Positions 21,541 to 34,472 of a DNA stretch of 64,000 bases are shown one piece after another. A program made the position numbers and the translations under genes. Origin of the DNA: Leptospira sanjuanensis (lineage in GTDB: Bacteria; Spirochaetota; Leptospiria; Leptospirales; Leptospiraceae); assembly GCF_022267325.1 (NCBI RefSeq), contig NZ_JAIZBG010000001.1:1058001-1122000 (forward strand), in the 5' to 3' direction. The notes under the pieces were generated by a model. It was given only the letters and a program-made list of their open reading frames with translations, was not told the DNA's origin and ran no database searches. Every line of letters starts with the position of its first letter. Position 1 is the stretch's first letter.

Positions 21541-22197
21541 ATGCAGGAAATCTTTCAGGCAATCGCGAGCGGACTCAAGGCGAAAGTTATCGGTCTTTTA
21601 AAAAGAGATCCGAGTCTGTTCCAAAGTGTAACGGAAGAAGGAATCACCCCTGTTTTATTTTCACTCTATTATGGAAAATTAGATATTTCTAAAGAGATCT
21701 ATGAGATTCATCCGGAGCGGAATCTGTTCGAGGCCGCGGCGCTCGGCGATTTGGAGGAGGTCAAAAAGATCGTTTCGAATTCCGCGGATTCGATCAATTC
21801 GTTTTCCAAGGACGGTTGGTCCGCGCTTCATCTCGCAGCTTATTTCGGTCATCTGGAAGTTGCAAAATTTCTAATCTCTTCCGGAGCGGACTTGGGTCTT
21901 ACCTCTAGAAGTAAATTGTCTTTCGGAAACACGGCGCTTCATTCCGCGGTAGCAACCGGAAAAAAAGCGATCGTGGAACTTCTTCTGGAAAAAGGAGCGG
22001 ACGCAAACGCGCTTCAAAATCCGGGAGGCATCACTCCGTTGCACATAGCGGCGAGCCGTCCGGGCAGCCTCGAGATCATTCAACTTCTTTTAAAAAAAGG
22101 TGCGGACAAATCCAAACGAAGTTCGGAAGATCAAACTCCGCAAGCGATCGCTTTGGAAAGAGGAAATTCCGCGGAAGCGAAGGTGTTGGAAGTCTGA
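21541..22197 (+). CDS. Ankyrin-repeat protein
   Basis: A 218-residue cytoplasmic protein with no signal peptide. At least four ankyrin repeats are visible: one with [20 protein letters not shown], one with [20 protein letters not shown], one with [21 protein letters not shown] and a degenerate C-terminal one ([12 protein letters not shown]). The first 75 residues hold two diverged repeats. Ankyrin arrays mediate protein-protein contact; the partner is unknown. It begins an accessory stretch of small genes downstream of the B12 uptake unit. Confidence 0.88.
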   Translation: MQEIFQAIASGLKAKVIGLLKRDPSLFQSVTEEGITPVLFSLYYGKLDISKEIYEIHPERNLFEAAALGDLEEVKKIVSNSADSINSFSKDGWSALHLAAYFGHLEVAKFLISSGADLGLTSRSKLSFGNTALHSAVATGKKAIVELLLEKGADANALQNPGGITPLHIAASRPGSLEIIQLLLKKGADKSKRSSEDQTPQAIALERGNSAEAKVLEV

Positions 22198-22235
22198 TAA
22201 ATCTGCGATCCGATCGTCTTTTAAAAAATCAAAGA

Positions 22236-22496
22236 ATGAAAAATAAAAACACCACCGTTTTCCAAAATATCATTTTCATCGCTGTAGAATTGCTCGCGTT
22301 TCTATTTTTATCCGATTGCAAGGTCGACATAAAACAACTTCCTCAGCCTCGCGATTTCAGCGCCATCAACTTAGCCAAATCGAAGGAAACATCTTATATC
22401 GGAAAATTCGATGTTATATCCGCCGAAAATTATAACCTAAGCGGAGCTTGGAAATACACGTTTAAAACTATCTTAAAACAGAATTGTGTTTTTTGA
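22236..22496 (+). CDS. Small putative lipoprotein, possibly frameshifted
   Basis: An 86-residue product with a signal peptide and lipobox FLSDC. It stops at TGA directly after a run of six T (22489-22494). If the run were five T, the frame would continue through DLNGGTDPINLIRLVDIF to a TAG at 22558-22560, giving about 107 residues that look like normal protein. The gene may therefore be truncated by a homopolymer slip, be phase-variable, or contain a sequencing error. No family recognised. Confidence 0.55.
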   Translation: MKNKNTTVFQNIIFIAVELLAFLFLSDCKVDIKQLPQPRDFSAINLAKSKETSYIGKFDVISAENYNLSGAWKYTFKTILKQNCVF

Positions 22497-22578
22497 TTTA
22501 AACGGAGGAACCGATCCTATAAACTTGATACGATTGGTCGATATTTTCAAAGTAAATTAGGGAAAGGAAGAGTTGCCA

Positions 22579-23034
22579 ATGGAAACTTTAAAGTTTACGA
22601 TTATCATTCACGCAGATGTAAAAACCGTATGGAACAAAATGCTCGAGGATAAAACCTATCGAATTTGGACCGAAGCGTTTCATGCGGGCTCTTACTATGA
22701 AGGAAGTTGGGACAAGGGAAGTATCATTCGTTTTTTGGGACCGGATGAAAACGGCGGCTTGGTAGGTATGTACAGCCGGATCAAAGAAAACATCGCACAT
22801 CAGTTTATTTCGATCGAACATTTAGGAATGATCAGCAACGGAGTCGTCGATACGGAAAGCGAAGAAGTGAAAAAGTGGACGCCCGCTTTCGAAAATTATA
22901 CGTTCAAAGAACAAGGTCCCGGTAAAACGGAATTGATCGTTGAGATGCAGGTCGCCGAAGAATTCAAACCCATGTTCGAAGATATGTGGCCCAAGGCGTT
23001 AAAAGCTCTGAAGGATTTGTGCGAAGCTCGATAG
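22579..23034 (+). CDS. SRPBCC/AHSA1-like protein
   Basis: A 151-residue cytoplasmic protein. The pattern is that of the START-like SRPBCC fold of the AHSA1 branch: an opening strand LKFTIIIHADVKTVWNKM, a middle EGSWDKGSIIRFL, and a long C-terminal helix MFEDMWPKALKALKDLC. I take the ATG at 22579, preceded by GGAAG, over a TTG at 22573. The fold binds hydrophobic ligands or acts as a co-chaperone; nothing nearby tells which. Confidence 0.8.
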   Translation: METLKFTIIIHADVKTVWNKMLEDKTYRIWTEAFHAGSYYEGSWDKGSIIRFLGPDENGGLVGMYSRIKENIAHQFISIEHLGMISNGVVDTESEEVKKWTPAFENYTFKEQGPGKTELIVEMQVAEEFKPMFEDMWPKALKALKDLCEAR

Positions 23035-23165
23035 CGGATCGATTTTCCCGTTTCGAAGCGAAAATTCCGGAAAAAAAGATCGGGCTGAATCGTTAGATCA
23101 AAAGTGAAATTAGATCAACTCCTGCGCTCTTTTCGAGAATCAAAATAGGATTATAAAATTAGAAT

Positions 23166-23564
23166 ATGATCGAAAGTTCGGAGCTTTACGACGCGTTTAC
23201 GATTCGTGACGAAATCGGAATGCTTGCGGATGCGGTAGTCAGCGACGAAAAATATCTGAAAGCGGTGCGCAGCGCCATGGAAGGACCTTGTCAAACTTCC
23301 GATCAAGGTTTAAGATTGTTCGTGGTTTCTCTCATCGCCGTAAATCAAACGAACGTGGATACGGAAGAGCTAATCTGGCCGATCGATCCATCGACCGACA
23401 CATTCGGCACCGAAGAAATTCCTTTGTGCGTATTAACGGATAAGGACCTTTGGTTGAAATACGAAGCTCATTGGAAAGAAAATGATCCCGTCGCTTGGAC
23501 TGCATTCTTTTGGAGAATCGCGGTCCCCTTGACGGACAAGCTGGCGATCCTTCCTCCTTGGTAA
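23166..23564 (+). CDS. Hypothetical acidic protein
   Basis: A 132-residue acidic protein without signal peptide or membrane segment. It is rich in Asp/Glu and Trp (WPIDP, WLKYEAHWKENDPVAWTAFFW). I do not recognise the family. The start is an ATG without a strong ribosome site. It sits 37 bases before another orphan of similar size. Small acidic Trp-rich proteins in pairs can be immunity-type proteins, but no toxin gene is visible here. Confidence 0.55.
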   Translation: MIESSELYDAFTIRDEIGMLADAVVSDEKYLKAVRSAMEGPCQTSDQGLRLFVVSLIAVNQTNVDTEELIWPIDPSTDTFGTEEIPLCVLTDKDLWLKYEAHWKENDPVAWTAFFWRIAVPLTDKLAILPPW

Positions 23565-23601
23565 TTGCGGGGTTCGTTTTACATCACTTAGCGCGGATTC
23601 T

Positions 23602-24057
23602 ATGAAATTTTTTTTGAATAAGATTTCCAATCACAAAAGCATTTATGAAATCTATGACGAAGAGTATCCCGATCTAACGATCTATGGAATCTTTCAGGAT
23701 CAATATTTCGAAAAACCGTTTTCCGATTTTCAAATTTTAGGTTTGATGCCGCCGTTCGGTGGTTGGTTATCGGGCGTCGAGGATGAACTTTTTTTTTGCG
23801 AAAGAATTCTTCCGTTTTCGGGAGAAACTCGCGTCGCCCCGATTCTGATTCGTCCGGATGTTAAAGACTTTTCTTGTATGACGATCGTCGTTTTGGTGGA
23901 ACAGACGGACTATTCGTTTCGTTGGAAACGATTCGGCTTGGATCGTTCGAATTTATACCCGTATCGAGAAAGACTCGATGAAGCCGTGGATTGGTTCGAG
24001 TCGGATGTCGGGTTGGAATTTTCTGTGAAAGAATATCGGGATGTTTTGGGAAGCTGA
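23602..24057 (+). CDS. Hypothetical protein
   Basis: A 151-residue soluble protein beginning MKFFLNKISNHKSIYEIYDE. Aromatic and acidic residues are frequent (FGGWLSGVEDELFF, YSFRWKRFGLDRSN, VDWFESDVGLEF). No known motif. It lies between another orphan gene and the SGNH-hydrolase gene, all on the plus strand, and may be co-transcribed with them. Confidence 0.6.
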   Translation: MKFFLNKISNHKSIYEIYDEEYPDLTIYGIFQDQYFEKPFSDFQILGLMPPFGGWLSGVEDELFFCERILPFSGETRVAPILIRPDVKDFSCMTIVVLVEQTDYSFRWKRFGLDRSNLYPYRERLDEAVDWFESDVGLEFSVKEYRDVLGS

Positions 24058-24080
24058 GAGCGGGTCGGTTTTTATAAAAA

Positions 24081-24707
24081 ATGGGGAGTAACTTTCGAAT
24101 CTTTGTTTTCTTTCTCAAGATTTGTCTTTCAAGCATTTTCATTGTTCACTGTTCTCCGAAGAATGATTCGAAAGATGCTCCTGAAAAACAGCTCGTTCAA
24201 ATCATTCTTCAGCAAAAAATTGCATTGGTCGGAGATAGTATTTCCGCTTTTTGGCCCGAAGAACTTTTAAAACCTTTGGCCGTTACTAAGGTTGCCTTTC
24301 CCAATCGAAGTTCCCAGCAGATTTTACTAGCGGTCCGCGAGATGAACGGTTATTTCGATTTTTGCACATACAACGGAGGAGTGAACGATTTTCTGAGCGA
24401 TTTTTCCGTGATTGAAACCGCTCGACTGGATCAAACGATCGACCGTCAAAAGGAGACGTTTCAAGAGCTTTGGAAACATTGCGGTCGCATACTTATCTTA
24501 GGAGTTTACTTTGTGGAACCTCCTTGGCCCATATTCGCCGCTCCTCAGTTGAATCAAAGAATGAAAGAGCGCATTTCTGAAGCGCCTATTTTGGATCTGA
24601 GCGGAGTTATTCGCACGAATATGCTGATGGACGGAGGGCATTTGAAATACGAAGGTTATCGGGCCTTATCCGAAAACATATTCAAACAATTGAATCCGAT
24701 TCGTTAA
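24081..24707 (+). CDS. SGNH/GDSL-hydrolase lipoprotein
   Basis: A 208-residue predicted lipoprotein (lipobox IVHC, Cys24). SGNH blocks are visible: nucleophile block LVGDSISAFWP (about 50), block III with NGGVNDF (about 94), and a C-terminal DGGHLKYEGY holding the Asp and His. These residues fit an active esterase/acyl-esterase at the cell envelope. The SGNH fold also occurs in enzymes that add or remove O-acetyl groups; an MBOAT/DUF1574 pair lies 0.9 kb downstream, which may be relevant. The gene end overlaps the convergent barrel gene by 4 bases. Confidence 0.82.
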   Translation: MGSNFRIFVFFLKICLSSIFIVHCSPKNDSKDAPEKQLVQIILQQKIALVGDSISAFWPEELLKPLAVTKVAFPNRSSQQILLAVREMNGYFDFCTYNGGVNDFLSDFSVIETARLDQTIDRQKETFQELWKHCGRILILGVYFVEPPWPIFAAPQLNQRMKERISEAPILDLSGVIRTNMLMDGGHLKYEGYRALSENIFKQLNPIR

Positions 24708-25504
24708 TAATAAAGAATCATTTTAATGAGAACCGCCCGCTCGAAATCCCCGTCCCTAAAGGAGGGTTGCGGATGAGCAACCGTTCCGCCCGGTTCAAAA
24801 CCTCTTCCGATGTTTATAGGGAAGGAAAATCCCAGATTTGAAAGATGAAACCGAATGAATATCCCCGGAGCAATCACCGATGTCGAGAGTCTGTTTTCCT
24901 CCGTTTGATACCGGAATATCCGTTTGAATTCAATCAGAAACTGAAAACGATTTTGAAAGTAGGATAACGCGCCTTCAAATGTCCATGTATGTCTCAAGGA
25001 TCGATCCTCGAAAATCTCGGATCGATTTCGCGAAAGATCGCTTTTCCAATGTATCATTGCGGACAAAACCAGAGATTGATAGCGAAAAATCGTGCAGAGA
25101 TTCGGTTCTATCTGATAGTGTTTTTGAGTTCCGATTTCGTATTCTTCTTTTCCGGTAGGAAAATAAATTCTTCCGCCTCCTAAAAATGAGAATCGGTCGA
25201 TCTGTTTCAAAAATTTGAATCCTAACTGTACATCGTTAAAATGTTCTTTTGCAGGGGTGTCCCTTATTCTGGATTCGGTATAAGGAATCGCGGCATAGGC
25301 AGAAAACGCGGAGTGAAATTTATATTCCGCATAAGCGTCTATTTCATAGAGTTCTTTTTTACTACGCATCGTTTCTTCTGTAAAATACGCGCCCTTAAGT
25401 CCGATGCGATGGAGCGGGATCGGGGAAAGGATAAACATTGTTTCGAATTCGGCATAGAGAAGCGAAGGAATCAAAACTAAGATCAGAGCTGTGACGGTTC
25501 TCAT
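24704..25504 (-). CDS. Predicted outer-membrane beta-barrel protein
   Basis: A 266-residue exported protein. From ATG at 25504 it opens with a signal peptide MRTVTALILVLIPSLLYAEF; earlier ATGs at 25546 and 25576 would only add a basic leader. The mature part alternates polar and hydrophobic residues in about 10-12 amphipathic strands with aromatic ends (LGFKFL, LGGGRIYFPTGKEEYE, TWTFEGALSYF, FQFLIEFKRIF), as in the MetA-type/porin-like transporter families. The C-terminus ends in ...LIKMILYY, aromatic like other outer-membrane proteins. Function unknown. Confidence 0.68.
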   Translation of the reverse strand: MRTVTALILVLIPSLLYAEFETMFILSPIPLHRIGLKGAYFTEETMRSKKELYEIDAYAEYKFHSAFSAYAAIPYTESRIRDTPAKEHFNDVQLGFKFLKQIDRFSFLGGGRIYFPTGKEEYEIGTQKHYQIEPNLCTIFRYQSLVLSAMIHWKSDLSRNRSEIFEDRSLRHTWTFEGALSYFQNRFQFLIEFKRIFRYQTEENRLSTSVIAPGIFIRFHLSNLGFSFPINIGRGFEPGGTVAHPQPSFRDGDFERAVLIKMILYY

Positions 25505-25609
25505 AAAAAACAAGGATACTTCATGAAAAAAAGTATGAAATGTCATCCTGAGTGAAATTTTGGTAAATTTCAACATGGAAATTTTTTTCGATTAATAGGT
25601 TTACTTTGA

Positions 25610-27001
<1,392 letters not shown>

Positions 27002-27010
27002 CGGACATCT

Positions 27011-28132
27011 ATGAGAAAGTATAAGATTCAGTTTTTATTCCTTTTATTTTTCGCTTTCGATAAGATCGTCATGATCCCCGCGGTGAGACATTCGATTACG
27101 AGCGCTCTTCCCGGAAATCCTTATGTGGAAACGCTCGAGGATCTCGAGCCTAAACATCTGGATTCCAAAAGCGGACGGAAGACGCTTTGGAATTTCGGAA
27201 CTTCGCGATCCTTCGGTTTTTATTCAATGCCCGTTGAAAAAAACACGGCGGTGGATCCTTTTTTAAATTCCGAACAGAAAAAACTACTCGGCGAGTACGA
27301 CGTTTTCGCTTTTGCGACAGTCGGTTCCAATCCTTCCATATATTTTACGAGATTTTCTCAACTGTTGGATCGAGGATATACGCCTGATTTGGTAACGATC
27401 GAATTGTCTTCGTTTTCCTTTAACACGAATAGCCGGTACACGCAAAGCGCCATCGTAGAAGGAATTCCGCTTTTATTCACTTTCGCACATTTCGAGGAAC
27501 TTCCCGGAAAGATCATCTACGACATTTGGGTTTCAAGACTCTTTGCTAGTTATCGTTACAAACTCTCCTTGTCCACTATGAAGAAGAAATTGTTTGGAAA
27601 GGATCAGGAGAATCCTCTGTTAAAACAATTCGGAGGATTAACGACGGAAGCCTTTATGAACACGATTGAGGAAGCCAGAAAGGAAAAAATAGATCGGGTT
27701 TACACGGAGAAGGATTTTAACGATTTTCCCGAAAATTTTCAGTTCGCGAATGAAGCCGAACGTTATGTTCGTTATGATCTTGCTTCCAAGGTTCTTGATA
27801 AAGAGTTTTACTCGAATTACTCGTTCAATGAGGATATGATATTATTCTTACGAAACATGATCATTAAGGCGAAATCAAAAAACATTCCCGTCGTTCTTTG
27901 GATTCCACGGGCTCATCCCGAGTTGCATAAGGTATATCAAAAATACGATTTAGATCGAGTTTTTAGCGATCGAATCAATGTGATCGCTTCGGAATACAAT
28001 GTTCCTCTTGTGAACTTGGACAAAAAGAATTCTACGGAATGTAAATACTTCCAGGACATTAGTCACGCTTCTCTACGATGTTTCGATGAGATTATCGCTA
28101 AGGTCGCCGCGGCAAATTCATCGAATCAGTAG
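27011..28132 (+). CDS. DUF1574 protein, partner of the MBOAT acyltransferase
   Basis: A 373-residue exported or membrane-anchored protein with an N-terminal hydrophobic segment (YKIQFLFLLFFAFDKIVM). It fits the DUF1574 family, widespread in Leptospira next to MBOAT genes. SGNH-like residues are visible: Ser in NFGTSRSFGFYS (about 63) and an Asp/His pair in FQDISHAS near the C-terminus; both are placed as in AlgJ/AlgX-type O-acetyltransferases. Likely takes acetyl groups from the MBOAT protein and puts them on an envelope glycan; the glycan is not known. It ends 5 bases before the tRNA gene on the opposite strand. Confidence 0.85.
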   Translation: MRKYKIQFLFLLFFAFDKIVMIPAVRHSITSALPGNPYVETLEDLEPKHLDSKSGRKTLWNFGTSRSFGFYSMPVEKNTAVDPFLNSEQKKLLGEYDVFAFATVGSNPSIYFTRFSQLLDRGYTPDLVTIELSSFSFNTNSRYTQSAIVEGIPLLFTFAHFEELPGKIIYDIWVSRLFASYRYKLSLSTMKKKLFGKDQENPLLKQFGGLTTEAFMNTIEEARKEKIDRVYTEKDFNDFPENFQFANEAERYVRYDLASKVLDKEFYSNYSFNEDMILFLRNMIIKAKSKNIPVVLWIPRAHPELHKVYQKYDLDRVFSDRINVIASEYNVPLVNLDKKNSTECKYFQDISHASLRCFDEIIAKVAAANSSNQ

Positions 28133-28137
28133 CGCAA

Positions 28138-28209
<72 letters not shown>

Positions 28210-28219
28210 GCTTACAAGT

Positions 28220-28248
28220 GAGTCTTTTGGAGAGGGCCGGGCTGTCAA
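28220..28248 (-). promoter_or_regulatory. Candidate sigma70 promoter of tRNA-Arg
   Basis: On the minus strand TTGACA (28248-28243) is a perfect -35. A weak -10 AAGACT (28226-28221) follows at 16 bases. It would place the transcript start a few bases before the tRNA 5' end. The -10 matches the consensus at only three of six positions. Confidence 0.4.
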
Positions 28249-28337
28249 ATGCAAATCGGCCGGAGGAACGATCGAAAGGAAAGTCCTTGAAAAACGAATC
28301 GGAGCTGAAATCCTATTCCTAAAAGATAGAGGTAGAG

Positions 28338-28724
28338 ATGAAGGTCGAAATTCTGAATCAATGGGAAGGATTTTCCCTGCGAAAGGTAGTTGCCGTTTTT
28401 ATATTCGTTCTCGTATGCGGGTTGGTTTCTCCGGCGTTTGCGGTAAGCGAGGAGGAAGAAGAGCGTCTTCTCGAAAAAGCCCTTTTAGAGAGCGCGGTAA
28501 CTCCCGGTCAAAAGCAAGCGATCGCGAATTATCTGAGAGCGACTGCGACCGCAAAACGAGCCAGAGCGAGCGAACTCAGAGAGTTGGCAAAACTTTCCCG
28601 CGGCGAAAAATTTCTCCAGGCGCGCGTACGTAAGGAAAAACTTTTCAAAATGGCCGATTCGTTGGATCGCCAAGCGGAACGCCACGAGGCCGCCCTCAAA
28701 GAATTTCAGATCGAAAGCCACTAG
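28338..28724 (+). CDS. Exported Ala/Glu-rich helical protein of unknown function
   Basis: A 128-residue protein with a signal peptide (hydrophobic residues about 18-35, cleavage near AFAVS). The mature part is almost wholly charged helix: acidic SEEEEERLLEKA, then Arg/Ala-rich segments with heptad-like spacing. AGAGGTAGAG upstream of the ATG is a usable ribosome site. No family recognised. It stands between the tRNA and tmk genes, convergent with tmk. Confidence 0.72.
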   Translation: MKVEILNQWEGFSLRKVVAVFIFVLVCGLVSPAFAVSEEEEERLLEKALLESAVTPGQKQAIANYLRATATAKRARASELRELAKLSRGEKFLQARVRKEKLFKMADSLDRQAERHEAALKEFQIESH

Positions 28725-28740
28725 ATTCAAAAAATCGAAT

Positions 28741-29349
28741 TTAGTTTTCGATTCGTTTTAAGAGAATCGAAAGACATTCCTGGGCGATCTCGTCCAGTCC
28801 CCGTTCTCCGTCGATGCGGATCGCTTCCTTAGGAAGAATTCTCTCGTAAGCCGCGTGAATTTTTTTCAATTGGGCGAGGGTTTCAAAACGTTCCTTGTCC
28901 TCTTTTCTACGGCTCAATCTTTCCAGCGCGGTCGCGGGATTCAAATCCAGATAAAAAAGAAGGTCCGGCGTTCGAAAGTTTCGGTTTAAATTTTTGTTAA
29001 GAATGGCTTCGGGAGATAAGTCGTCTCCGCTTTGATAGGCGGCGGTGGAATACATGTAACGATCCAGCAGAACGTTCTTTCCGGATTGTAAAGAAGGAAG
29101 GATGTTTTGTTTCAACGATTCTTCCCTGTCGTTTAGGAACGCTTCGATCTGTTCTTCTCTTCCGAGTTCGATTTCGCCGCGCAGGAATTTTCGAAGAAAC
29201 TTTCCCGTTTCCAAGTTTGTCGGTTCGGTGAAACCTACGGAAGGAATTCCTCTTTCAACGAGTTTTTCGGTCAATGATTTGCAAAGTGTGGATTTTCCGC
29301 TTCCGTCGATTCCTTCAAAAACAACGAACACAGGTTTTTCGATCTTCAT
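28741..29349 (-). CDS. tmk: Thymidylate kinase
   Basis: A 202-residue enzyme that phosphorylates dTMP to dTDP. The P-loop is [16 protein letters not shown] near the N-terminus. The DRY motif ([15 protein letters not shown]) is near residue 97 and [20 protein letters not shown] lies around 135. Length and motifs fit bacterial Tmk. It is divergent from the half-HtrA gene; a TTGACA lies between them at 29372 on the plus strand. Confidence 0.95.
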   Translation of the reverse strand: MKIEKPVFVVFEGIDGSGKSTLCKSLTEKLVERGIPSVGFTEPTNLETGKFLRKFLRGEIELGREEQIEAFLNDREESLKQNILPSLQSGKNVLLDRYMYSTAAYQSGDDLSPEAILNKNLNRNFRTPDLLFYLDLNPATALERLSRRKEDKERFETLAQLKKIHAAYERILPKEAIRIDGERGLDEIAQECLSILLKRIEN

Positions 29350-29456
29350 TCTAAGGTTTCCCGTTCAATTCTTGACAAAGAAGAATTTCTAAGAAATCGT
29401 TCTTCTACTACATGGATTCTTTTCGAAAGGGAGAATCCAACGAAAAAAAATCCTCT

Positions 29457-30113
29457 ATGAAACATATATTTTCAATTCTGAAACTTCTTTCCCTCGTCGT
29501 CGTTCTCGGCGTGCTATTGGACTTTTGTTCCTCTGCCGCGGCGACGCAGGTTCAAACGCAGACACAATCTTCGAACGGTCTTGAAGATCCCGAACGGGAA
29601 TTGGAACGCGAGTTCGACGATCTTCCTGCCGACGGTAAAACCTCCAAACATACCAAAAACGGAATTCGTGTGCATCATATCTTCGAAGAAGTATATCCGA
29701 CTTCTTCGCCGAGTGTCGTTTCGATCTTTACCGAAAAGACGGTCAAGTCCTCCGCGATTCACCACAAGGGCGGCCATCTTTCCGAAAAGATTTTAGTGAT
29801 GCTCGGCAGCGGAATCGTCTACAACAAACAAGGTTATATTCTTACCAACGCACACGTCATCAAGTCGCACGATCATCTCGTGGTTCGTGCGAAAACGGGC
29901 AAGTCTTACGAAGCGATCGTCATCGGTCAGGATAAACGAATCGATTTAGCGATTTTGCAAGTGACTCCGGACGAAGACATCGTTCCCGTCGAGAAGTTGG
30001 ATTACTACACGCATCAAAGAGGCGAAGCCGCGATCCAAAAATACATCAACGCGAAGATTCAGATCCGCAAAAACCGGGAAGCCGCGAAAAATAAGAATCG
30101 TACTTCCGCTTAG
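29457..30113 (+). CDS. Truncated HtrA-like lipoprotein lacking the catalytic serine
   Basis: A 218-residue predicted lipoprotein (from ATG at 29457; an in-frame ATG at 29412 would add 15 residues). The signal peptide ends in lipobox LDFC. After an acidic linker, residues about 80-185 match the first half of an HtrA protease: [39 protein letters not shown] with the catalytic His, and IDLAIL with the Asp. The sequence then leaves the family: no GNSGGP block and no PDZ domain, only a Lys/Arg-rich tail. It is closely similar to the start of the intact HtrA directly downstream, so it looks like a duplicated and truncated copy, now without proteolytic activity. It may be a decoy or binding protein. 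Confidence 0.78.
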   Translation: MKHIFSILKLLSLVVVLGVLLDFCSSAAATQVQTQTQSSNGLEDPERELEREFDDLPADGKTSKHTKNGIRVHHIFEEVYPTSSPSVVSIFTEKTVKSSAIHHKGGHLSEKILVMLGSGIVYNKQGYILTNAHVIKSHDHLVVRAKTGKSYEAIVIGQDKRIDLAILQVTPDEDIVPVEKLDYYTHQRGEAAIQKYINAKIQIRKNREAAKNKNRTSA

Positions 30114-30335
30114 TAGTTTCTCTCGTGCGATGGCTCGCCCAAAAATTGGAAACTCTTTCCGGGGATTTTCGGTCTAAGCGGTAAAGACGGGAGAATTCTT
30201 CCTCTCGTCCCAATCCAATTTCGAATCCGAATGTGTACCGAAGGCCTTGCTTCCAAATCCAACTTGACAGTCAACGAAGCGGACCGATTCTTTCAGGTAC
30301 CGAGCGGAAAATCATTTTCAAAGGGATAGAATTCA

Positions 30336-33417
<3,082 letters not shown>

Positions 33418-33515
33418 TCGATCATGGATTTTGTTCGTAAATTTCAAATTTTTGAATATTCCACATCTATAGAGCTTCTGTTTATACACCTTTAAAAAGG
33501 AAATCCAAATCGAAC

Positions 33516-34283
33516 ATGGATCCGGTCAAAAAAGCGATTTACGAAAGGGAAAAACTGAAACGATCGGAACGCGCCGATCTTTTGCGGGAAAAATCCAGGA
33601 CCGAAAGAGCGGAACGAATGAAACGATCGTTCGCGTCCTTTTTTGAATTCGTTGCGGGAACTTCGTTGTGGATCGGACTCAAACGCTATTTCCGATTTTT
33701 TCTCGCGGATTTCTGGATTGTAAATTACAGTTTTATAATATTTTTGCTTTTATTTTCTCTTCCCACCTTTTACGTCCTTTGTTTGGTTCCCGATTTTTTC
33801 GAATCGCCGACGGTGAAAACTTTGGCCGTGATTCCGCCCGTAGTTCTTTGTATCGAATGGTTTCGGAAGCTTCTTTTCGAACGAACAATTAAAAATCTTA
33901 CGATTCCCGTAAACGGATATCGAGACATTTGGGAACATCCCGAACTGGGATTTTACAACTGGTTCGTATTGGAGCTGAAGGTCGCAAGTGATCGAAATCA
34001 AGAAGCGATTGCGGCGCTTTTGGAATCCTTTACGATACGCGCTAAAAAACTCTTTTATACGCACGATTGGGATATCCAAGAACCGCGCACGTTTTGGAAA
34101 CATTCCGCAAATATTGCGAACGGTAGCGCGAATTCACGCGTCGTTCTATTGCTGCTTCGGGATTTGCTCGTGAAACTCGATCGATTGCATCGTTTTGAAC
34201 CTTCGATCCGATCCGTGAATATTACGATTCTATCCGGTCCGATCGAAGTCGAAGCGCGGGTAAATCAATCCAATTCGGATTGA
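33516..34283 (+). CDS. Membrane protein of unknown function
   Basis: A 255-residue protein. A highly charged, Arg/Lys/Glu-rich N-terminus (about 1-40) precedes two membrane segments at about 73-95 and 105-125. A soluble domain follows (about 135-255) with NGYRDIWEHPELGFYNWFVLELK and a helix-rich end. AAAGGAAAT stands before the ATG. No family recognised. It follows the TonB-like gene by about 100 bases and may belong to that unit. Confidence 0.68.
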   Translation: MDPVKKAIYEREKLKRSERADLLREKSRTERAERMKRSFASFFEFVAGTSLWIGLKRYFRFFLADFWIVNYSFIIFLLLFSLPTFYVLCLVPDFFESPTVKTLAVIPPVVLCIEWFRKLLFERTIKNLTIPVNGYRDIWEHPELGFYNWFVLELKVASDRNQEAIAALLESFTIRAKKLFYTHDWDIQEPRTFWKHSANIANGSANSRVVLLLLRDLLVKLDRLHRFEPSIRSVNITILSGPIEVEARVNQSNSD

Positions 34284-34472
34284 TAAACGAATTCAAATAT
34301 TCTAATTCGTATATCAATTCGGAATCGTCGAATTTTTTATTTTCGAGCGGAAATCGCTTCAAACGTATCATCTGGATGAATCTTTCCAAGGACTTGAACG
34401 GGTTGATCCTCGATCGAAAAAAAAGATCGCATGAAAGAATAGGATTGATTGAAAAAGAAAGAATCGAATCGT

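Noticed and set aside
30264..30292. TTGACA at 30264 as promoter of the HtrA gene
   Set aside because: The -35 is perfect, but the sequence at -10 spacing (ATTCTT) is a poor match, so I do not list it.
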